Part shown: one piece after another, positions 1 through 4,970 of the stretch
Layout: every line of letters starts with the position of its first letter
Numbering within the stretch: the first letter of the stretch is position 1
NCBI GenBank assembly: GCA_030615235.1
Contig: JAUWZR010000133.1
Coordinates: 1 to 7,151, forward strand
Direction of reading: 5' to 3'
DNA length: 7,151 bases
DNA from: Promethearchaeota archaeon
GTDB taxonomy: Archaea > Asgardarchaeota > Lokiarchaeia > Sigyniarchaeales > SOKP01
Notes under the pieces: generated by a model
What the model was told of the DNA's origin: nothing
Seen by the model: only the letters and a program-made list of their open reading frames with translations
Databases searched by the model: none
Position numbers and translations under genes: made by a program

Positions 1-396
1 TTATCAATCTATTTGTTGATTAAGATTTCTAAAAACTTTTTTCAGAAATTTGAATCCTCAACAATGCAATCTATTTCTCATTGGGATTATTTAAACTTCG
101 AATTAAAAAAGAAGAAGTATATGATGTTTATACTTAAAACATCTATTTATGGAACAATGTCGGATTGGCCAGGCATTTTATCTCACTTTTTATTTAGAGT
201 TTAATGTCTATGACTTAAATTAATAATTTTGAAACTGAATTGAAAGATTCATAGGTTTTTTTTTAATCAATTTATGATTTAATAAGGGGTATATAAACAC
301 CTACCAAAGTGAAAAGTGATCAGTAAGAATTAAATAACTTGTTAATCGTTTTTAAGGCTTATGATATAAATTTTAATTTACAATAGCAAAGTTAAA
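1..396. other. Left-edge region without a supportable gene
   Basis: This stretch lies downstream of the minus-strand DUF885-type gene. One plus-strand frame is open from base 1 to a TAA at 202-204 (67 codons), so it could be the tail of a gene that starts outside the window. However, few of its codons begin with G, unlike the confident genes here, and the protein has no recognisable motif. On the minus strand the same bases are full of stops. A run of nine T at 256-264 could act as a U-rich terminator for plus-strand transcription coming from the left. A TATATAAA string at 289-296 resembles a TATA box, but no ORF follows it at a sensible distance. I see no tRNA or other structured RNA. Confidence 0.5.
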
Positions 397-1605
397 TCAA
401 ACTAAATCTGAGGGTAAAAACGGATTTAACAAAATACTTCGAAAATTCTTCACTGAGGGGAATTCTCCATATTTATTTATGATTATTTTGCTTCCAAGAT
501 TATATAAAAAAGCCGTTGTTGAATGTAAGGGATCAAAAATTAGTTTTAGGATATTTTCTATATTTTTTTGGCTTAGGATTTCAAAGTTGGCTCCGTACTG
601 TTTTAATTTTTCTTCACTCCACTCGTCAAAAAGTGCGTGATACGCAATATTATACCAAAAAAGTGAAAGTTTTGCCTTTACACTATTTTGGAGGGTTAAG
701 TTTTCAACACTATCTTCTTCTATCCCGTTTAAGCAAAATTGCAAGCCAATCTCTGCTTGTTCCCTATAAGAAAAAAGCACATTAATTGCAAGGTCTGCTA
801 TACCTTCGCAAATTACTAATTTAGGTGATTTAATCAGTAAGATTGAATGTTCGAAATGATTCAATTCTTGATATAATCTCTGTTCATTGAGGACAAAATT
901 CATATGATGGCCAGGATATCCTTCGTGAGCAGCAACTGATAAAAAGGCAGTCCAATACATATTATATTTCGGATTGATGTCTATTCTTGAGTTAAAATTA
1001 CCCAAGTACAACTCGTAATAGGCCCATTTTGCTTTATCGTTATTGTTGTCTTTTACCAATTCTATTAGAATTCTCTCTTCTTTAGGTAAGATATCTCCAA
1101 ACAACTCCTTAGTCTTCATCTTTGTAATATCAAGTGCTTTTCTAAATAAAGAAGATACTTTGTCTTCGGGAACATTTCGCCTCTCCCTTAAAATCTTCAT
1201 ACGTTCATCTAAACTACCAGAACCCTTATAGGCCTCATTTATATCACTTATTAATTTATCTAATTCAGATTCGTTAATTGGTTGTAAATTTACATCGTAC
1301 AGTCTTAAAAAATTTTCCTTGAATGGGATTTCAACACCATTTAGAATTTCAATTGATGTCCTCATAGCTATCAACAATTTTTCCAAATACTTTTCACGGT
1401 CTTTGTCGTAGCCTTGTACGAGCAAATTCTTCTGGAGAGTTTTACAGTCATTTAAAAGTCTGTTTGGTGATTTTACAACCTCATTACTGACAATTCTCTG
1501 TAATTTCTTCGGACCAATATAAAAATCGACATAACCTTTAATATGTTTGTCAATTCTAAGTGCCAGTAGTAAAAAATCTTCTCCAAACTTGGATAATTTT
1601 GCCAT
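397..1605 (-). CDS. DUF885-type metal-dependent hydrolase / putative peptidase
   Basis: This 402-residue protein carries an HEGYPGHH motif at residues 227-234, the hallmark of DUF885 proteins, which are grouped with zinc metallopeptidases. A second motif, CEGIAD with Glu267, corresponds to the downstream EGxA glutamate of that family. His227, Glu228, the His233/234 pair and Glu267 are therefore the likely metal and catalytic residues. The substrate is unknown; peptide hydrolysis is a family-level inference. No signal peptide or clear membrane segment is visible, so a cytoplasmic location is likely, whereas many bacterial members are secreted. From memory those are around 550-600 residues, so this is a short form. 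The ATG at 1605 is preceded by a TATA-like box about 30 bases upstream. proC lies 49 bases upstream on the same strand, so some co-transcription is possible. Family assignment is fairly sure, function is not. Confidence 0.85.
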   Translation of the reverse strand: MAKLSKFGEDFLLLALRIDKHIKGYVDFYIGPKKLQRIVSNEVVKSPNRLLNDCKTLQKNLLVQGYDKDREKYLEKLLIAMRTSIEILNGVEIPFKENFLRLYDVNLQPINESELDKLISDINEAYKGSGSLDERMKILRERRNVPEDKVSSLFRKALDITKMKTKELFGDILPKEERILIELVKDNNNDKAKWAYYELYLGNFNSRIDINPKYNMYWTAFLSVAAHEGYPGHHMNFVLNEQRLYQELNHFEHSILLIKSPKLVICEGIADLAINVLFSYREQAEIGLQFCLNGIEEDSVENLTLQNSVKAKLSLFWYNIAYHALFDEWSEEKLKQYGANFEILSQKNIENILKLIFDPLHSTTAFLYNLGSKIIINKYGEFPSVKNFRSILLNPFLPSDLV

Positions 1606-1631
1606 TTCTTACAGATAACAAGAAAATCTTG

Positions 1632-1639
1632 TATAAAAA
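1632..1639 (-). promoter_or_regulatory. TATA-like box for the DUF885-type gene
   Basis: On the minus strand this reads TTTTTATA, centred about 30 bases before the ATG at 1605. That spacing would put the transcription start within a few bases of the start codon, as in leaderless archaeal mRNAs. It lies in the gap after proC, suggesting the downstream gene can be transcribed on its own. The call rests on sequence and spacing only. Confidence 0.45.
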
Positions 1640-1652
1640 GTTTTATAAAACT
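1639..1652. repeat. 14-base perfect palindrome between proC and the DUF885-type gene
   Basis: AGTTTTATAAAACT reads the same on both strands. It begins 3 bases after the proC stop codon and directly abuts the TATA-like box of the next gene. It could be an operator or part of a terminator for proC. Being made almost only of A and T, it could also be chance in such AT-rich DNA. Confidence 0.3.
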
Positions 1653-1654
1653 AA

Positions 1655-2485
1655 TTATTGATTATTATTAATTTTTGCTGAATTTAACGATTTTGATTTT
1701 AATGTAGCAGCTTCTACTGCTCTAATTAATGTGGCTCTTATTTTTGCAGATTCAAGTTCGTGTATCGCAGTTATAGTCGTTCCTCCTGGAGTAGTGACCA
1801 TATCTTTCAGTGCTGCTGGGTGTATATTCGTTTCTAAAAGAAGTTTTGCAGAACCTAAAAGAGTCTGAGCTGCTAATTTTAAAGCGGTGGCTCTAGGCAA
1901 GCCCATTTTCACACCCCCATCGGCTAAAGCTTCAATAATAATGAATATATATGCGGGACCGCTTCCAGACAAACCTGTTACCGCATCCAAATGTCTTTCT
2001 TCTAATTCGACTACCATCCCCACAGCATTAAATATTCCTTTAACGAATTCTAGTTGGTGATCCTTGATATTTTCATTATGAGCTATTACTGTAGCTGCAG
2101 CACCTACAAGTGCCGGCGTGTTTGTCATTATTCTTATTAATCCTACTGCTGGATTTATAAATTTATTAATATGATTAAAGGAAACTCCCGCAGCAATAGA
2201 TATTATTACTTGTTCGTTTGTAATTATCGGTTCAATTTCTTTTAAAACTGTATCTATCACTTGGGGTATTACGGCAACTAAAATATATTTAGAGACTCTT
2301 GCCAATCCCTCGTTGCTTTCAGCATATTCAATTTTATATTCTTGGGATAATTTATTACGTTTATTTTCATCTTTATCATATGCAATAATTTTGCTTCTAT
2401 CAATCGTGTTAGTGGAAATCAGCCTTCCCAATAAGGCAGAACCAATTTTTCCAGTTCCAATTATTCCTAATTCCTTACCATACAT
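1655..2485 (-). CDS. proC: Pyrroline-5-carboxylate reductase (ProC)
   Basis: ProC reduces 1-pyrroline-5-carboxylate to L-proline with NAD(P)H, the last step of proline synthesis, in the cytoplasm. The 276-residue length is normal for the family. The N-terminal Rossmann fold shows a GTGKIG dinucleotide-binding loop (Gly10, Gly12, Gly15). A RIMTNTPALVG segment lies at 118-128, the TGLSGSGPAYIF segment at 170-181, and the C-terminal family signature around PGGTTITAIHELE at 233-245, in the helical dimerisation domain that forms the substrate site. The ATG at 2485 places the Rossmann loop close to the N-terminus, as expected. The mfnB stop lies 100 bases upstream and the DUF885-type gene 49 bases downstream on the same strand. 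No proA or proB is in the window, so the source of its substrate cannot be judged here. Nothing looks broken. Confidence 0.96.
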   Translation of the reverse strand: MYGKELGIIGTGKIGSALLGRLISTNTIDRSKIIAYDKDENKRNKLSQEYKIEYAESNEGLARVSKYILVAVIPQVIDTVLKEIEPIITNEQVIISIAAGVSFNHINKFINPAVGLIRIMTNTPALVGAAATVIAHNENIKDHQLEFVKGIFNAVGMVVELEERHLDAVTGLSGSGPAYIFIIIEALADGGVKMGLPRATALKLAAQTLLGSAKLLLETNIHPAALKDMVTTPGGTTITAIHELESAKIRATLIRAVEAATLKSKSLNSAKINNNQ

Positions 2486-2520
2486 AAGAAGAGTTTATCA
2501 TTGTAACCAAAATAATGTTA

Positions 2521-2530
2521 TTAAAATAAA
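2521..2530 (-). promoter_or_regulatory. Possible TATA-like box for proC
   Basis: The minus strand reads TTTATTTTAA, centred about 40 bases before the proC ATG at 2485. Transcription would then start about 14 bases before the ATG. Just upstream on that strand is a T-rich stretch (CTTCTTTTTT) that could end transcription from mfnB, so the 100-base gap may hold both a terminator and a promoter. The evidence is composition and spacing only. Confidence 0.3.
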
Positions 2531-2585
2531 CTAAAAAAGAAGATCATTTTAGAGATGTTTTATCTGAAATTCTACAACAAGGAAC

Positions 2586-3320
2586 TTATCTGTATAACTC
2601 CGTTTTTAATTCTTCTATGAGATGTCCTTTAATCATTCCGTTATTTCTATCGTAACCCTCACAAACCAGGCTCCTAACGCCGATTATATCTGGCCAGATT
2701 TCCTTTATTTTGGGAAGTGAATCTTTCCTTAAATTTCCAGCAAGTGCAACCTCAAGATTAAATTCTTTTGCTTTATCTTTAAATAGTTTTAATTGTTTAA
2801 TACTAAGAAAATCAAATAACCCCTTTCCATCTTTGATATAAGTATCAAGCATCACGATGTCAGCACCTGATTTAGCTGCTATCACAGGAAGGGATAAAAA
2901 ATCGGGAGAACTTTCCATCCTTATCTTATCAGCATAGCCTGCTGCTACTATTTTTATATTTTGGTTATAATCTTTAACCGCTTTTACTACTTTATTCATT
3001 AAAAAAATACATTCAGTTTCAGTTGTAGGGCCTTTAAGTCCTATTTTTATAATATCTGCCCCTGCTACTGCAGCACCAAGGGCTGCTAAAGAAGCGGAAC
3101 CTGGTAGATTAGGAAAATCTCCAATTGTTGCACTTAATAGTTGAGAAACGTTAAATTGTATTAAATCCTTCATTTGTTTTATGATCCAAGGAAAATTTGC
3201 TCCAAGAGATCCCTCGCTGGGATTTTTACAATCTATATAATCAACCTCTTCGTGTTTAACTACAACCTTAGCTTCTTCCAAGGTTTTAGGGCTCACCAGC
3301 AATTTGATTCTCTTTTGCAT
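2586..3320 (-). CDS. mfnB: (5-formylfuran-3-yl)methyl phosphate synthase (MfnB, UPF0264/DUF556)
   Basis: MfnB condenses two glyceraldehyde-3-phosphate molecules into the furan precursor of methanofuran; it is a TIM-barrel enzyme. The 244-residue product matches the family from its first strand (KLLVSP) through DCKNPSEGSLGANFPWIIK at 30-48 and GDFPNLPGSASLAALGAA at 67-84. From memory, the M. jannaschii active site uses Lys27, Lys85, Asp151 and Lys155. The counterparts here appear to be Lys32, Lys92 (IKIGLKG), Asp159 and Lys163 (MLDTYIK), with the same Asp-Lys spacing, so the enzyme looks intact. I chose the ATG at 3320; an in-frame TTG at 3326 would add only two residues. No other methanofuran gene is in view, but a COG1411-type HisA-like gene lies about 730 bases away. 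Family is sure; the pathway in this organism is inferred. Confidence 0.93.
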   Translation of the reverse strand: MQKRIKLLVSPKTLEEAKVVVKHEEVDYIDCKNPSEGSLGANFPWIIKQMKDLIQFNVSQLLSATIGDFPNLPGSASLAALGAAVAGADIIKIGLKGPTTETECIFLMNKVVKAVKDYNQNIKIVAAGYADKIRMESSPDFLSLPVIAAKSGADIVMLDTYIKDGKGLFDFLSIKQLKLFKDKAKEFNLEVALAGNLRKDSLPKIKEIWPDIIGVRSLVCEGYDRNNGMIKGHLIEELKTELYR

Positions 3321-3331
3321 AATCAATCGTG

Positions 3332-3347
3332 TAACATGTAAATGTTA
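3332..3347. repeat. Inverted repeat in the mfnB promoter region
   Basis: TAACAT-GTAA-ATGTTA has perfect 6-base arms around a 4-base spacer and ends 12 bases before the mfnB ATG. On the minus strand it overlaps a TTTTTAACAT element at 3342-3351, a plausible TATA-like box centred about 26 bases upstream of the ATG. A protein bound here would cover the transcription start, so an operator is possible. The arms are short and AT-rich, so chance is not excluded. Confidence 0.3.
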
Positions 3348-3496
3348 AAAATTAATTTATGATAGTCAAGAAGTTCAATTATTAATAGATATTTTATCCT
3401 TCAAGTTATAAATTATCTTTTATTTTTGGATATTTAAAATTTGATTAAAAATGTTAAGGATAGAAAATGATATAAAAATTTAAATTAAATAATTAT

Positions 3497-3506
3497 TATT
3501 AAATAT
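3497..3506 (+). promoter_or_regulatory. TATA-like box for the RING-finger gene
   Basis: TATTAAATAT is centred about 25 bases before the ATG at 3527. That is the distance expected from an archaeal TATA box to the transcription start, so the mRNA is probably leaderless. No Shine-Dalgarno-like sequence precedes the ATG, which fits. Confidence 0.5.
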
Positions 3507-3526
3507 CAAAAAAATTATGAATTATT

Positions 3527-4057
3527 ATGTCCCCGAAAGAAATCACAAAAGTCGATATAACAAATGAAGTATTCAGAGAACCATTTGAAGTGATTAAACA
3601 AATATCCTCAAATTTAAATGAGTTGAAATATACTAAAGTAATACAAACATTTGTGATGGAAGATCGAAGGTTAAACCTCTCGTTAGAAAACGAGGGATCC
3701 AGTTATTTCAAGGGTAAAGTGGTTTGGATTGGGAATCGTAAAGATGATAGGGAGGGAACTATCTTTTGTGTTGATACCCGAAACGAATTGAAACAAATTA
3801 ATCCTACAGCTGAAAACACAGATAATGTTGTACTCGATATAAAAAAAGAAGTAATACGGATTTCTACGGCATCAAAAACCAAGTGTGCAGTGTGTGGAAA
3901 GAATATCGAAATATTTGACGAAGTGGCTGGCTGTCCAATTTGTGAAGCGAAAGCTCATAAGGAACACATAACCGATTGGGTTAGAATGAAGCACGCTTGC
4001 CCCGTATGTAAGAAATCTTTAAATGTTTCAAGCTCGGGTGTTATTTTTATTGATTAA
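3527..4057 (+). CDS. RING-type zinc-finger protein of unknown function
   Basis: The 176-residue protein has two parts. Residues 1-115 contain predicted-looking beta strands (for example KGKVVWIG at 62-69) but no family I recognise. Residues 120-161 form a RING-like zinc finger with ligands Cys120, Cys123, Cys136, Cys139, His144, His147, Cys158 and Cys161, spaced x2-x12-x2-x4-x2-x10-x2. This is a C4-H2-C2 pattern, close to RING-CH or FANCL-type fingers with His in the sixth position. The positions that contact E2 enzymes in eukaryotic RING ligases are also conserved: Val122 between the first two Cys, Trp151, and Pro159 in the CPVC pair. A role in protein modification is possible but unproven; protein or nucleic-acid binding is an alternative. 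No signal peptide or membrane segment is seen. It overlaps the convergent HisA-like gene by 4 bases. Confidence 0.88.
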   Translation: MSPKEITKVDITNEVFREPFEVIKQISSNLNELKYTKVIQTFVMEDRRLNLSLENEGSSYFKGKVVWIGNRKDDREGTIFCVDTRNELKQINPTAENTDNVVLDIKKEVIRISTASKTKCAVCGKNIEIFDEVAGCPICEAKAHKEHITDWVRMKHACPVCKKSLNVSSSGVIFID

Positions 4058-4797
4058 CATTTAAGAAAGTTTCTAAGTTCTTCGATTTTTATAGACCCAT
4101 CGTATAAAGCTGTCCCAATCAGAACCCCTGAGAAGTTACTACTTTTATATTTCTTAATATCTTGGATGTCTTTTATTCCACCTCCAACAAGTATTTTGCC
4201 GTTAAAATCTTCTCTTATTTTTAAATAAAGCGCGGGAATTCCTCCAATCTTCTGTCCTACTTTAAAGAGATCAAGTAAAATTATATTAACTACGCCTAAG
4301 TCTTCAATTTTACGAACTATTTCAAATATATCTTGATTTCTAATTTCCTTTATATTAGTCTGAATTACTTCGTTGTACATATCGATGCTTACTACAATTT
4401 TGTTAGTATTAAATAGTTTTAAACACTTCGTAATAACTTTTAGGTCTTTTAAGGTTTCTAATCCTAAAATCAACGATTTTAGATTAAGTTTAAAATATTT
4501 TTTTACATTCTTTTTAGTTTTTATTCCGGGGTCAATCATAATCTCAACCCCAGGAATATCGAGTATTTTTGAAAGGATTGTGGTATTAGGCTTTCTTTGA
4601 AGTATTGCATCCAAATCGGCAATGTAAAATTCGTTGAATAAATACTCATTTTTTAATTTTAATGCAATTTGTATTGGGTTGCTATCATGAATTAAAACTG
4701 ATTTCAGTGGTTTATATTTTTCTCGTTCTCCTTTGATCGCGTGCACAGCTTGAGAATTTAATATATCAATAACTGGAATGATCCTGAATTTATTCAT
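4054..4797 (-). CDS. HisA-like TIM-barrel protein (COG1411 type)
   Basis: The 247-residue product is a HisA/HisF-type barrel. The N-terminal IIPVIDILNSQAVHAIKGER (6-25), followed by the Tyr28-Pro30 and Leu31-Lys32-Ser33 segment and YIADLDAIL (58-66), fits the COG1411 group of HisA-related proteins better than true HisA. Asp11 and Asp139 (VSIDM) match the two catalytic Asp of HisA. LVGGGIKD (203-210) and GVLIGTALYDG (224-234) are the phosphate-binding loops. A sugar-phosphate isomerase-like reaction is plausible, but the substrate is unknown. COG1411 genes are known near tetrahydromethanopterin or C1 genes in methanogens and methylotrophs, and mfnB is close by here. No other his genes are visible, which argues against plain histidine synthesis. 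True HisA remains the alternative. The stop overlaps that of the convergent RING gene. Confidence 0.88.
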   Translation of the reverse strand: MNKFRIIPVIDILNSQAVHAIKGEREKYKPLKSVLIHDSNPIQIALKLKNEYLFNEFYIADLDAILQRKPNTTILSKILDIPGVEIMIDPGIKTKKNVKKYFKLNLKSLILGLETLKDLKVITKCLKLFNTNKIVVSIDMYNEVIQTNIKEIRNQDIFEIVRKIEDLGVVNIILLDLFKVGQKIGGIPALYLKIREDFNGKILVGGGIKDIQDIKKYKSSNFSGVLIGTALYDGSIKIEELRNFLKC

Positions 4798-4822
4798 AAT
4801 TACGACAAAAATATGACATTTG

Positions 4823-4832
4823 ATTTAAATTA
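4823..4832 (-). promoter_or_regulatory. TATA-like box for the HisA-like gene
   Basis: The minus strand reads TAATTTAAAT, centred about 30 bases before the ATG at 4797. Transcription would begin within about 4 bases of the start codon, so the mRNA is probably leaderless or nearly so. It sits in the divergent 173-base gap shared with the RPA gene. Confidence 0.45.
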
Positions 4833-4891
4833 TCTATAACAAATTACCAATATGATATACTCTTTTTGTTTAAAAATAGTGATTAATTAAG

Positions 4892-4901
4892 TATTAAATA
4901 A
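4892..4901 (+). promoter_or_regulatory. Possible TATA-like box for the RPA gene
   Basis: TATTAAATAA is centred about 74 bases before the ATG at 4971, predicting a leader of roughly 45-50 bases. A second candidate, TTTTTAAAG around 4908-4916, would give a leader of about 33 bases. Unlike several other genes here, RPA would then have a real 5' leader, which agrees with a GTGAG string at 4962-4966 that could serve as a ribosome binding site. Confidence 0.35.
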
Positions 4902-4961
4902 TTTCATTTTTAAAGAATAAATTCTAATTTTATCTTTGAATAAGGAAAACTAAACAAAAAA

Positions 4962-4966
4962 GTGAG
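4962..4966 (+). promoter_or_regulatory. Shine-Dalgarno-like GTGAG that decides the RPA start
   Basis: GTGAG lies 4 bases before the ATG at 4971 and can pair with the GGTGA-binding part of the archaeal 16S rRNA 3' end. Its GTG is in frame and could itself be read as a start codon adding three residues. I prefer to read it as a ribosome binding site for the ATG, because the known family N-terminus begins right after that ATG. Confidence 0.4.
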
Positions 4967-4970
4967 AGAA

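Noticed and set aside
171..191. Minus-strand GTGAGATAAAATG that looks like a ribosome binding site and start
   Set aside because: The reading frame stops after nine codons and no neighbouring frame continues it.
1..204. Plus-strand frame open from the left edge to 204
   Set aside because: Few codons start with G, the protein shows no motif, and a 67-codon open stretch is possible by chance in this AT-rich DNA. It stays possible as a gene tail but cannot be supported.
289..296. TATATAAA string on the plus strand
   Set aside because: No ORF or structured RNA follows at the right distance; such strings are expected in AT-rich DNA.
516..785. 89-codon plus-strand ORF
   Set aside because: It lies inside the DUF885-type gene on the other strand, which has clear family motifs.
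2313..2534. 73-codon plus-strand ORF over the proC start
   Set aside because: It is antisense to the proC N-terminus, including the conserved Rossmann loop.
3391..3468. Imperfect inverted pair ATTTTATCCTT and AAGGATAGAAAAT
   Set aside because: The arms are separated by more than 50 bases and need a bulge, so a functional structure is not convincing.
4373..4600. 75-codon plus-strand ORF with a hydrophobic product
   Set aside because: It is antisense to the HisA-like gene; the hydrophobic look comes from AT-rich antisense codons.
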